A DNA stretch of 64,000 nucleotides from Pseudomonas petrae (GTDB lineage: Bacteria; Pseudomonadota; Gammaproteobacteria; Pseudomonadales; Pseudomonadaceae). This document shows positions 33,726 through 42,499 of the stretch, one piece after another (position 1 is the first letter of the stretch; each line of letters starts with the position of its first letter). Under the pieces are notes generated by a model. The model was not told the DNA's origin and did not search any database. It worked only from the letters and a program-made list of their open reading frames with translations. Position numbers and translations under genes: made by a program. The stretch spans positions 62,001 to 126,000 of the forward strand of contig NZ_JAKJXE010000010.1 of the NCBI RefSeq assembly GCF_021728295.1, given 5' to 3'.

Positions 33726-35720
33726 ATGTTTAAAACAGTGCAGGCGCGATATACGGTCATATTTGTGGCCTTGATGGTGGTGATCGCCGTGATCACCCAA
33801 CAGGGCATCGTTCACTTGGTCACGCCCAAGGTCCGCGCGACGCAGGAGCAGGTGGTGCTGAGCCAGGTTGATCAGATCGGCACGCGTATTCTGTCGGACT
33901 TGGCGCGCGTAGAAGCCCAGTCCCGGGCGATCACCCAGGCGGTGCCGCTGCTGGACAGCGATGGCATCGACAAAGTGCTGCCAGGCCTGGTCGATCAGTA
34001 CGGCGATCAGAAAGTCTTCGGCGGCGGCGTCTGGCCGATGCCGGACAAACGCACCCCGGGGCGCAACAAACACAGCTCGTTTTTCCACCGTGACGGCAGT
34101 GGCCAGCTGGTGGTGAGCACGTTCTGGAACTCCGACCCTGCGCCCAACTACTGGGAACAGCCGTGGCACCGTGCCGGGCAGAACGCACCCAAAGGCAAAT
34201 GCGCCTGGGCCGCGGCCTATCAGGACGAAGCCAGCCCGCAGCCGCGCACCAACTGCGCAATGGGCATCTACAAGGATGGCGCGCTTTACGGCGTTTCGAC
34301 CATCGACGTCACCCTGGGCTTCTTCAACGGGCTGATCCAGGAAAAGGAAAAAGAAATTCAGGGTCAGGTGATGATCGTCGAGCGCGACGGCAAGATCCTC
34401 ACCAATCAGAGCCGCATCCCCGGCGAAATCATCCTCAAGAACATCGCAGGCTTCAGCGGCCAGTCGATGTTCGCCAAGGCCGTTCAGGACGGTCTGGGCA
34501 AAGTCTCTGGCGACGCTGTGTATTCCCAGGAATACATCGACCCCCAGCTGGGTGACCTGACCTTCTTCCTGCGTCCTGTCGTGGGCACGCCGTGGATGAT
34601 TGCCACGTCGCTGCCGACGGCCATGCTCACCGCCAGCAGTACCGAAGTGCTGAAGACCCTGGGCTGGTTGCAGATTCCACTGGTCATTCTGTTGCTGGTG
34701 GTGCTGGGCTTTGCCTTCCACCGTCTTCTTGCACGCCTGACCGTTCTGCGTACCAACATCGACGCGCTGTCTTCGGGTGAAGCCGACCTGACGCGCCGTA
34801 TTCCGATCAACGGCCAGGACGAACTGGACGCTGTCGGCCATTCGGTGAACAAGTTCATCGCCTTCCAGCAGGCCATGATTGTCGAGGTGCGCAGCGGCAC
34901 CGAGCAGATCTCTGCCGGACTGGTGCAGTTGCAGGATCAGTCGCGCAACATCAACCAGATCCTCAACCGTCACGCCTCGGAAACCGATCAGGCCGTGACC
35001 GCGATCAACGAGATGAGCGCCACCGCCGACAGCGTCGCCGAGAGCGCTACGCAGACGGCGAGCTTTACCCAATCGGCGAACGATGCCGCGCAGCGTTCCC
35101 GGGACGTCGTCGACGAAGCGTCGGTCAGCGTGCGGGCGTTGGTGGCAGAAGTTGAAGACGCGACCAGGTACGTGCAGGAAATGCAGGTCGACGCCAAGCG
35201 CATCACTGATGTGCTCGGGGTCATCGGCGGCATTGCCCAGCAAACCAACCTGTTGGCCCTGAACGCGGCCATCGAAGCGGCGCGGGCAGGCGAGCAGGGT
35301 CGTGGCTTTGCGGTGGTGGCCGATGAGGTGCGGGCGCTGGCCGGTCGCACCCAACAGAGCACGTCGGAGATCAACGAGATGCTCGCGCGGCTGGAGCAGG
35401 GCGTGAGCACCGCGGTGGGCGCGATGGAAAAAACCAAGGTCAGTTGCCAGTCGACTGCCGACCGAACGTCGCGGGTCAACGAAGGCCTGGATGGCATGGC
35501 AGGTTCGGTGCTGCGCATTCATGACCTGAGCGCGCACATTGCGACGGCGGCAGAGGAGCAGAGCGCGGTGAGCGAGGAGATCAACCAGAACATGATCGCC
35601 ATCCGGCACATGGTCGGTGAACTGGTGGGCTGTGGTCACCAGACCGACACCAGCGTTGACGCGCTGATGGCGTCCAACGAGCGGCTGGTGGCGATGATCG
35701 ATCGCTTCAAGGTTCGCTAA
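33726..35720 (+). CDS. Methyl-accepting chemotaxis protein with dCache sensor
   Basis: 664 residues. A first membrane helix (YTVIFVALMVVIAVITQQGI), a large periplasmic dCache-type domain (about residues 35-300, with GGGVWPMP and YGVSTIDVTLGFF), a second membrane helix (IPLVILLLVVLGFAF), a HAMP domain and the signalling hairpin QQTNLLALNAAIEAARAGEQ GRGFAVVADEVR. I chose the second ATG because of a GGGG motif upstream; 33714 is also possible. It probably binds a small organic ligand. It has four cysteines in the sensor (KGKCAWAAAY, RTNCAMGIY and others). Confidence 0.95.
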   Translation: MFKTVQARYTVIFVALMVVIAVITQQGIVHLVTPKVRATQEQVVLSQVDQIGTRILSDLARVEAQSRAITQAVPLLDSDGIDKVLPGLVDQYGDQKVFGGGVWPMPDKRTPGRNKHSSFFHRDGSGQLVVSTFWNSDPAPNYWEQPWHRAGQNAPKGKCAWAAAYQDEASPQPRTNCAMGIYKDGALYGVSTIDVTLGFFNGLIQEKEKEIQGQVMIVERDGKILTNQSRIPGEIILKNIAGFSGQSMFAKAVQDGLGKVSGDAVYSQEYIDPQLGDLTFFLRPVVGTPWMIATSLPTAMLTASSTEVLKTLGWLQIPLVILLLVVLGFAFHRLLARLTVLRTNIDALSSGEADLTRRIPINGQDELDAVGHSVNKFIAFQQAMIVEVRSGTEQISAGLVQLQDQSRNINQILNRHASETDQAVTAINEMSATADSVAESATQTASFTQSANDAAQRSRDVVDEASVSVRALVAEVEDATRYVQEMQVDAKRITDVLGVIGGIAQQTNLLALNAAIEAARAGEQGRGFAVVADEVRALAGRTQQSTSEINEMLARLEQGVSTAVGAMEKTKVSCQSTADRTSRVNEGLDGMAGSVLRIHDLSAHIATAAEEQSAVSEEINQNMIAIRHMVGELVGCGHQTDTSVDALMASNERLVAMIDRFKVR

Positions 35721-35747
35721 CCGGCAATCCATTCACTCGTGCAAAGC

Positions 35748-35778
35748 AAAGCCGGAGCCCTTGAAGCTCCGGCTTTTA
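35748..35778. terminator. Bidirectional rho-independent terminator
   Basis: An 11-bp perfect stem AAAGCCGGAGC/GCTCCGGCTTT with a 7-base loop lies between convergent genes, with A and T tracts on the two sides. Confidence 0.9.
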
Positions 35779-35789
35779 CGTTTGTGGGC

Positions 35790-36236
35790 TCAGTAGCTTT
35801 CGCCGCGAATGTACTCCTGCATTTTTTCGATCAGCCTGGCCTGTTCCGCAATAGCCTCCTTGACCAGGTCGCCGATGGACAACAAGCCGACCAGTTGGCC
35901 TTCATCCACCACCGGTAAATGGCGCAATCGGCGGTCGGTCATGATGTTCATGCAGTGATCGACCGTGTGCTGAGAACCCACGGTCTGTACGTCGTGGGTC
36001 ATGATGTCGCTGACCGGGGTGCCGGCCGAGGCGCGGCCCTTGAGCTCCATCTTGCGGGCGTAATCCCGCTCGCTGACGATGCCTACCACCTTGCCGTCGC
36101 GCACCACCGGCACGGCACCGATGTTTTTCTCGGCCATCAACTTGATCGCCTCGATGACCATCTCCCCGGGCCCGACGGTGTGGACGTCAGCGTGATGCGG
36201 GTCTTTCAACTTCAGTAGTTCGGCTACGGTCGTCAT
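35790..36236 (-). CDS. Twin CBS-domain protein
   Basis: 148 residues made of two CBS domains: GEMVIEAIKLMAEKNIGAVP VVRDGKVVGIVSERDYARKM and TVDHCMNIMTDRRLRHLPVV DEGQLVGLLSIGDLV. The ATG at 36236 is preferred to the upstream start because the family begins here. Such proteins bind adenosyl nucleotides and are common near Pseudomonas core genes. It borders the avrE-avrF locus. Confidence 0.93.
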   Translation of the reverse strand: MTTVAELLKLKDPHHADVHTVGPGEMVIEAIKLMAEKNIGAVPVVRDGKVVGIVSERDYARKMELKGRASAGTPVSDIMTHDVQTVGSQHTVDHCMNIMTDRRLRHLPVVDEGQLVGLLSIGDLVKEAIAEQARLIEKMQEYIRGESY

Positions 36237-36396
36237 GCTGGCCTCTCCGGCGCGTTTCTTGTGAGCACGGCCAATCCGGCCGTGCATAGAGAATCGTCGA
36301 GAGATGGCATTCCGGCAAGTTTGAAAGCGCCATGCCCAGCCCTGAAAGCGTCACCGACCCGATTTCGCGTTGCAGCCTCGGTGCGCCGGCGCCAGG

Positions 36397-36852
36397 TCAG
36401 CCGATCCGCCGCGACAGGCCACCCTGTGCCTGAGCATGAATCGGTGCCTTTGCCGGCGGTGCGGCACGCTGTTGCAGCAGGCCCGCAACGTCGCGGGTCT
36501 GCAGGACGAATCCTTGCACCCAATCCACGAACGTCAGCTCATCGAGGGCCGTGAGCGGCAGTTGTGTGCACAGGCGCACCGAGTGCTGCTCATCCAGCGC
36601 CAGCCAGCAGCCGCTCATGGCGCCGCTGTCGAAGTTGAGCCTCATCAGCCGCTCATACAGGCTCGGGTCGGGGCGCAGCGGCAGTTTGCAATGCAGGATC
36701 GCGACGTCGCCCGCCGCTGGAATCTCGATGATGACCACTTCGCGGCCCTCGTCGAACAGCGCACACACGCCGTTTTCGAGTTGCAACGCGGTGCCCAGTT
36801 GTTTGCCCAGTGCCTGAATGCAGGCGTCTGCTTGTGTCGTCGTGTTCATCAT
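36397..36852 (-). CDS. avrF: AvrF/DspF-type type III chaperone for AvrE
   Basis: 151 residues. It has the fold and pattern of CesT-type class I chaperones: an N-terminal helix (QADACIQALGKQLGTALQLE NGVCALF) and beta strands (REVVIIEIPAAGDVAILHCK, CWLALDEQHSVRLCTQLPLT). It lies 56 bases downstream of avrE on the same strand, the standard avrE-avrF arrangement. It should bind the N-terminal part of AvrE in the cytoplasm and guide it to the T3SS. Family members are usually about 130 residues; the extra 20 are at the C-terminus. Confidence 0.88.
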   Translation of the reverse strand: MMNTTTQADACIQALGKQLGTALQLENGVCALFDEGREVVIIEIPAAGDVAILHCKLPLRPDPSLYERLMRLNFDSGAMSGCWLALDEQHSVRLCTQLPLTALDELTFVDWVQGFVLQTRDVAGLLQQRAAPPAKAPIHAQAQGGLSRRIG

Positions 36853-36908
36853 CTGCGGTGTCCTGTCCGGGGTTTCAATTCGATCAAGGGAGGGTCAAGG
36901 GCGGCTGC

Positions 36909-39900
36909 CTAGCGCGGCCGGAAGGCGCCGTTGTTGGCCTGGCCCAGTTCTTGTGCGGGCTGCGAGTCGCCACGGTCGGCAATGTCACCGTCTGCGGAGG
37001 CCTTTTTCGGCTTCGTCTGGTCCATGCCGTACTCGAAGGTGACTTCGCCCATGAGGCGTTCGATGCTCAGGGCGCTGCCGCTCTTGTAGCTAACGAATGG
37101 GAGCGGAGTGCCAAACGAGTCTTCTTTTGCTGCGGTCTTGAAGACCGCGATGCTCTTGATGCGCAGATTGTTCTTGTCGCTGAGCATGTCCTTGAGCATT
37201 TCGTCGGTCAGCCGTCCGCTCAATGCGCCGTCTTCGATGCGCTGCTTGATGTCGTCGCGGACCTCAAGCTTGATTTCCGCGCGAGTGGTGCCCTTGGTGT
37301 CCTTCATCGCATCGAGCAGGCCTTTGAACTGCGGGTCGGCGCTCATCATGTCGTGGATGCGCTGGGCGTTGCCTTCGTTGCAGTCGCGGCCGAGCATCTG
37401 TTTGACGCGGTCGATCTGCCGCTTGGAGGGCGCGGCCTGATCCAGGCGGTTGACGTTGTTGTGCTTGACTACCATGTCCATCAGCGACATCAGGCTCGAG
37501 CCCTGGCCGGCAGCGGTATTCTGCCGGTCGAGCTGCCGCAGGCTCTGGCGCGCGGCGTATTGCGCGTCGTTGTCGTCAGGCTGATTTGTCTGGTATTTGC
37601 GCTTGAGGTCCTGCAGCACCTGTTCAGGGTTCTTGCCATCGAGCGGCGGATTCTTGCTCATGCCGGGGAAGGCCTTCTCTAGGCTTTCGCTCAGGGCTTT
37701 GACGTCGGCATGTTGCAGCGGGAGCGCGTTCTTGAAGCGTACGTCGTAGGTCTTGCCGGTTTTGTTGTCAAACGCCAGCGTTGCGCTGACCCCCAAGGGG
37801 GCGGCGCCGGCCACGAACAGGTTGCTGGGGCGTGAGGTAAAGACGGTGCTGAACATCCGTGCGTAGCCGGTCACCGAGCCTTTTTCGAGGAAGCGCGCGC
37901 GGTTGCTGCTGTAGATATCGGTGTGCAGGCCGTCGCTGCCGTGGCCCTCGGTACGTTCCCGTTCGGCGCTCAGCAGTGACAGGCTGCCCAGCAGGCCGGC
38001 GCCGAAGCGCATGAAGGCGGCCACGGGCTCAGCATCGGTCTGGCCTTTGTTGGTACGGGACTCCAGGTTGACCCCCGCATCCAGGTCGAACGAGTGCTTG
38101 CCGGTGGTGCGCACTTCCTTCTCGACGCCGCGATCCATCAGCTCCATGGGTTTGAGGCCAGCCTGGGTCGGGCGCTTGCTGCTGGCCAGCGGTGTCTGCA
38201 TCAGGTCGGCCATGAAATCATCGATTTCGTCGTCACGGATAAAAAAGCTCAGCGCCGTACTGTTGGCGTATTTGTACTTGGCGTCCAGGCTGCCGCCGAA
38301 CCAGCCTCCGTTGGTCTGGAGGTTGGCGTGACTGTCTCCCGGCGTCGTTTTAGTGTCGCTTTTCCCGCCGCCAAAACCGAAGCTTCCCGTGCCGCTGATG
38401 GCGCCTTCGCGGCTCATGGATACTTTGAGTCCGCGGTCGAAGCGGGTGAAGGTGAGGCCGTAGTTGCGCTCCGGATCGATATTGCCGCGAAAGCCGAGGA
38501 ACGCGGGTTCCGCCGGGCCTGCAATACCGCCGACGATGCCGCCGCCGTAATTGCGGTTGAGCTTGACGCTTTCCCGGGGTTCGAGATCGCGAAGCGCCTG
38601 GGTCAGGCTGCGCGTGACGTCGGCGTTATTTGGGCCGGCAGGGGTTTGCAGCCCCTGCAGCACGTTGCGCTTGAGCGGGTGATTGTCCTTGCGCAAGTGC
38701 TTGAGCAGGTTCTTGGTGGCGTCGTAACTGGCTTCGAGGGAGGCGTGGTCACGGAAGCCCGCGTCGGTGTAGCGCTTGACCGGGCTGCCTTCGTAGGCCT
38801 CGTTGTGCAAGGTCGCCAACGCGGTGGCGATCGTGCCGAAATCCTTGGCGCCCGGCTTGTTCACTTCATCGGCAAACCCGTCGAGGGCGGCGCTGATGTC
38901 GTTGAGCACCTTGACGTCCAGCGCCAGGCGGGCGCGCAGCAGCGCCTGGTTATCGCCTTGGGTGCGAGAACCATCCAGCGGATTCTGAGTGTTGCGACGC
39001 TCCAGCGTAAAATGCGCATTCTGCAGCGAGGTGAGCATCTGTCCCAGCTCATGGGCGTTGTCGAGGCCGCTGTGGCGCAGGACGCTGGCCACTTGCGGCA
39101 GCATGTCATTAGCCTGAGGCTTGCCATGAAAGGCCGGGTTGAGCGCACCATTCTTCAGCAGGGCGCCCTCGTCCTGGGCCAGTTCGCGGAGGGTTTTCTG
39201 CAGGTCCTCGGTGACGCTGGTCTGAAACCAGTTGAACAGGTCAGCCAGCTCGCCCGATTCAGGTGAGGTCAAGCGGGGCGCCAGGTCATTGATGCGCTCG
39301 GCCATGGGTCGCGCTGGAGCGCCAGTCGCGGCGGTGGCACGCGTGTCCAGTTCGCGCAGCAGCGCGGTTTCTTCGGTGTAGATCGGCCTCAGGCCTTCAC
39401 GGCCTTTCCAGGCATGCTGAATGCTGTCGGCCGGCACTTTTGCGGCACCGGTCAGCGAAAGATGAGCAGTCAGATAGTTCTGCCTGAGGGTGGCGGGGGC
39501 ATATTGCTTCACCTTCATGCTCTCGACATTGTTGCTGCCCATCACGTTGACAGTGACCTTGGCCGTGCCTCTGCGCAGGGTCTCCGGCTCGGCTGCGGCG
39601 AGCCGGTTGAACGCCGCGTGATCATTGCGCGGGGCTGCCGGTGCCGGTGCTGCGGCTTCCCATCCGGTGGCGGTTTTGACGAATTCACCGGCGCTGGTGG
39701 TGGCCAGCAGGCGTCCGTCGTGATTCGGGCGCAGGTCCTCAAGCGTGGCGTCCAGTGGGGTGTCCGGGCCCAGAACCGCGTGCCAGGTGCGTTGAGGATT
39801 CAGTTTTCGAGCATTGGCGTCATCGCCGGTCAGTTGAAACAGGGTGCCATCTCGCAGGGCAAACCAGTGCTTGCCCCCCGTGCTGATCGCCTGGATATCG

Positions 39901-41711
39901 CCATCGCCGGGCGGCTTTGGCAGCAGCGCGCGCTCGCCGTTCTGGTCGTGCAGGCGCAGCTCACCGTCGCTCAGGGTCATGAAATTCTGGTCGTTCTGCA
40001 CCGCCAGTTTGTCGGCCACCAGATGCTCGGCCCCGCGCAGGGCAGTGCCTTTGGCTTCGGTCCCGCGACCTTGCAGGGCCAGGTCGGCGCCGCGACCCAT
40101 GTCGTGGGCGGCGGCCTGGGGGGCCACTTTCAACTGCTTGAGCTTGCCGTCCTTGTCGATGATGTAAGCGAACCCGTCCTGGCCTGCCTGCAGCGCTTTG
40201 ATGTCCTTTTCGGTGGTCTTCTTCCATTCCTCGGTGCGCGGGTCTTGCACCAGAAGCGTGTTGTCATGGCTGGCGATTTTGCCGCGGGGCAGCTGGATCT
40301 GTGTGGCGGCGCCAGGGTTCAGGACGGGCAAGCCGCGCTGGCGATCCATGACCAGTGGCGCCATGGACCAGCCGGGGACGAAGTCCTGTCTTTTGTCATC
40401 CCATGCAGCGCTGTGCTCCAGGCCTTGCTGATCCTTGACCCGGGCGTGCAGGACATTTGCTTCATCGTGAAAGAAGTCGCTGACGGTATGGTTGCCGAAG
40501 GCCGCCTGCAGGGCGCGCGAGGGTGGCGCCTCCTGCAGCGTGAGTTCGCCTGCGACGAACCTCGTTTGCTGCCGCTCGTCGACGGTCGGCATCGTCGCCT
40601 GCAGCAGTTTGCCCGATGCCGTCGTCGCCAGCAGACGCTGCCCCGCGATGGCCACCGACTTGGGTTTCATGGCCTCGTCGTTGTCCGTACCGGTGGGCGT
40701 GATCAGGTGATGCACGTCATGATCGTCCGGGCCAAATCTGTTGCGTTGTTCGAGCAACTGCCGGGCCTGGGGATCTTCGCTGAGCGCCATCAGCTCACCG
40801 TCCGGCGAGCGTCCCAGCGCCGTGACCTTGTGCTCGAAACTCAGCGGCGTCGTCAGGTCATTCAGCGAGTACACCTTGCCCTGGTCGTTGAGCCCGAACA
40901 GGTCGCCGGCACCCCCGTTGTGCAGGCTCTTTAGGGTTGCGCCCTGGGTGTTCTCCTGCCATTGACCCCCTTGCAACGCGTACAGCTTATTTTCGTGAAT
41001 CCGCCAGGCTGTGTTGCCGGCGTCTTTGTGCACGCCGGTGATCTGCGCGCGATGGGCGTCGGTAGGCATCGCCACATGAGAGGCATTGTAGGGCCGGTTT
41101 TCACTGCTTTTGAACAGGGAAATGGCCGCATCACTGGCATGGGCGTGCAGCAACCGGTGCTGCGTATCGACCAGCAGGTATTCGGTTTTTTCTGCGCTCT
41201 GATTGAGCTCCGCCAGGCCCTGATAGCGCTGGTCGTGTTTGCTCAGAATGCCTTCGAGCAGGCGCTCGGTGCGATTGGTCTGGCCAGGGGCGCCAAAGGC
41301 CAGTTTTTGATTGTGCAGCGCCATGCTCAGCCGGGGTGTCAGCGGGACGGCTGGGTGCTGGCCTGTCGTCGGGCCGGTGGGTGCGGGACCGGTTGGCGGC
41401 ACAGGCGCGTGTCCCTGTGCCGTGGCGGAAGCAGTTGCGGCATTGGGTGCCAGCGCAGTGTGCGTGGTGTTCCCAGCCCCAGAGGCGCGAGGGATGGACG
41501 AGGCGTCGCCTGGCCGGGCCTTGAACAGACCGCCTGCGAAGTTACGGCTTTTCTGCAGCGTTGAACGGCTGGCAGTGGCCATGCGCGACAGCACATTTTT
41601 GCGCTGCGCGGGTCCGGGCCCGGTTGCCGCGCCAGAGTTCAGGTGGGTGGTGCCGACATTTGTGGTCTGGCCACGTAAGACTGGAGGTAAAGCCATGCTG
41701 ACGCCGTCCAT
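36909..41711 (-). CDS. avrE: AvrE/DspE-family type III secreted effector
   Basis: 1600 residues, slightly short for the family (about 1650-1850). The N-terminus is Ser/Ala/Pro/Gly-rich and disordered, as for secretion signals. A beta-propeller-like region follows (about 150-720), with ILSKHDQRYQGLAELNQSAE then YLLVDTQHRLLHAHASDAA as in AvrE. A WxxxE motif (WKGRE, about residue 768) is next, then a glycine-rich barrel (RNYGGGIVGGIAG; SFGFGGGKSDTK; ALSFFIRDDEIDDFMADLM) and a DNKTGKTYDVRFKNALPLQH C-terminal part. Family members form solute channels in host plant membranes and cause water soaking. An hrp box precedes it. Translation may begin at Met6 (41696), which has a better ribosome site. Confidence 0.93.
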   Translation of the reverse strand: MDGVSMALPPVLRGQTTNVGTTHLNSGAATGPGPAQRKNVLSRMATASRSTLQKSRNFAGGLFKARPGDASSIPRASGAGNTTHTALAPNAATASATAQGHAPVPPTGPAPTGPTTGQHPAVPLTPRLSMALHNQKLAFGAPGQTNRTERLLEGILSKHDQRYQGLAELNQSAEKTEYLLVDTQHRLLHAHASDAAISLFKSSENRPYNASHVAMPTDAHRAQITGVHKDAGNTAWRIHENKLYALQGGQWQENTQGATLKSLHNGGAGDLFGLNDQGKVYSLNDLTTPLSFEHKVTALGRSPDGELMALSEDPQARQLLEQRNRFGPDDHDVHHLITPTGTDNDEAMKPKSVAIAGQRLLATTASGKLLQATMPTVDERQQTRFVAGELTLQEAPPSRALQAAFGNHTVSDFFHDEANVLHARVKDQQGLEHSAAWDDKRQDFVPGWSMAPLVMDRQRGLPVLNPGAATQIQLPRGKIASHDNTLLVQDPRTEEWKKTTEKDIKALQAGQDGFAYIIDKDGKLKQLKVAPQAAAHDMGRGADLALQGRGTEAKGTALRGAEHLVADKLAVQNDQNFMTLSDGELRLHDQNGERALLPKPPGDGDIQAISTGGKHWFALRDGTLFQLTGDDANARKLNPQRTWHAVLGPDTPLDATLEDLRPNHDGRLLATTSAGEFVKTATGWEAAAPAPAAPRNDHAAFNRLAAAEPETLRRGTAKVTVNVMGSNNVESMKVKQYAPATLRQNYLTAHLSLTGAAKVPADSIQHAWKGREGLRPIYTEETALLRELDTRATAATGAPARPMAERINDLAPRLTSPESGELADLFNWFQTSVTEDLQKTLRELAQDEGALLKNGALNPAFHGKPQANDMLPQVASVLRHSGLDNAHELGQMLTSLQNAHFTLERRNTQNPLDGSRTQGDNQALLRARLALDVKVLNDISAALDGFADEVNKPGAKDFGTIATALATLHNEAYEGSPVKRYTDAGFRDHASLEASYDATKNLLKHLRKDNHPLKRNVLQGLQTPAGPNNADVTRSLTQALRDLEPRESVKLNRNYGGGIVGGIAGPAEPAFLGFRGNIDPERNYGLTFTRFDRGLKVSMSREGAISGTGSFGFGGGKSDTKTTPGDSHANLQTNGGWFGGSLDAKYKYANSTALSFFIRDDEIDDFMADLMQTPLASSKRPTQAGLKPMELMDRGVEKEVRTTGKHSFDLDAGVNLESRTNKGQTDAEPVAAFMRFGAGLLGSLSLLSAERERTEGHGSDGLHTDIYSSNRARFLEKGSVTGYARMFSTVFTSRPSNLFVAGAAPLGVSATLAFDNKTGKTYDVRFKNALPLQHADVKALSESLEKAFPGMSKNPPLDGKNPEQVLQDLKRKYQTNQPDDNDAQYAARQSLRQLDRQNTAAGQGSSLMSLMDMVVKHNNVNRLDQAAPSKRQIDRVKQMLGRDCNEGNAQRIHDMMSADPQFKGLLDAMKDTKGTTRAEIKLEVRDDIKQRIEDGALSGRLTDEMLKDMLSDKNNLRIKSIAVFKTAAKEDSFGTPLPFVSYKSGSALSIERLMGEVTFEYGMDQTKPKKASADGDIADRGDSQPAQELGQANNGAFRPR

Positions 41712-41731
41712 GCAAGTGAGTGCTTTGCAGG

Positions 41732-41759
41732 TGAGTGGCGTCAGGCGGCGGGTGGTTCC
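41732..41759 (-). promoter_or_regulatory. hrp box (HrpL sigma-factor promoter) of avrE
   Basis: On the minus strand GGAACC is followed after exactly 15 bases by CCACTCA, a perfect match to the consensus GGAACC-N15/16-CCACNNA. It ends 20 bases before the first avrE ATG and 35 before Met6. It lies wholly in the 64-base gap between a GNAT gene and avrE. Confidence 0.93.
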
Positions 41760-41775
41760 CGATTTTCTGAAAAGA

Positions 41776-42375
41776 TCAGGCAGGTCCGGCAGAGGGCTTG
41801 CGCCGGGGGCGGGAGATCACCGACTCGATATTCTTGCGGCCGATCAGCAGCGGGCTTTTGGCTTTGCGCGAGGCCGGCATATCGGCCAGCCATTTGTACA
41901 TGACAAGGCAATCCACCAGCCCGAGCCGGGCGTGGCGGTAAGCGCGAGGCAGACGGCCGACGACCTCAAAACCGAGTTTCTGCCAGAGCGCGACGGCGAC
42001 TTCGTTGGTGGCCACCACGGAGTTGAACTGCATGGCCGAGAAGCCGCTGTCCAGCGCCAGTTGCTGGGAGTGCTCGCACATCAGGCGCGCGACGCCGCGA
42101 CCCCGCGCGGCCGGGGTGACCATGTAGCCGCAGTTGCTGACATGACTGCCAGGGCCGGCAGCGTTGGCCTTGAGGTAATAGCTGCCGAGCAGCACGCCGT
42201 CTTCTTCGGCGATCAGCGTGTGCAGTGGGTATTCCAGCCACAGGTGCCGGGCGTTTTCATGGGTCAGGTCGGGGGCGTAGGCATAGGTTTCCTGCGCCAG
42301 AACCACGGCCTGAAAGGTGGGCCAGAAGACCGTAAAGTCGTCGGCGGTCATGGGGCGGATGTGGATCATGGGCAT
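41776..42375 (-). CDS. GNAT acetyltransferase
   Basis: 199 residues. IHIRPMTADDFTVFWPTFQA starts the domain, VTPAARGRGVARLMCEHSQQ is the acetyl-CoA motif, and NEVAVALWQKLGFEVVGRLP is motif B. The C-terminal 35 residues are basic and outside the domain. It lies upstream of avrE on the same strand but is separated from it by the hrp box, so it is probably a core neighbour and not part of the effector unit. A start at 42369 is equally possible. Confidence 0.9.
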   Translation of the reverse strand: MPMIHIRPMTADDFTVFWPTFQAVVLAQETYAYAPDLTHENARHLWLEYPLHTLIAEEDGVLLGSYYLKANAAGPGSHVSNCGYMVTPAARGRGVARLMCEHSQQLALDSGFSAMQFNSVVATNEVAVALWQKLGFEVVGRLPRAYRHARLGLVDCLVMYKWLADMPASRKAKSPLLIGRKNIESVISRPRRKPSAGPA

Positions 42376-42400
42376 TCCATGGAGTGGCGAACATCACCAG

Positions 42401-42431
42401 TAGGAACCGGCTTGCTGCGAGCCGGCTCCTA
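42401..42431. repeat. REP element
   Basis: A palindrome TAGGAACCGGCT … AGCCGGCTCCTA around a short loop, of the common Pseudomonas REP type, between two minus-strand genes. Confidence 0.8.
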
Positions 42432-42499
42432 CAGGAACTGCGTTTATTCCGGACAGCGTGGGAAGCCGCCGGATGTCAGGTAGCGCTACATCAGGTCAG

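Noticed and set aside
33426..35732. Very long open frame (768 codons) antisense to the chemoreceptor gene
   Set aside because: His/Arg/Asp/Gly-rich shadow of a high-GC coding strand; the plus strand holds a clear chemoreceptor.
39414..40934. Long plus-strand frame antisense to avrE
   Set aside because: Shadow frame; the avrE reading frame explains the codon bias.
42401..42431. GGAACC motif as a second hrp box
   Set aside because: It is part of a REP palindrome, and no CCACNNA follows at 15-16 bases.
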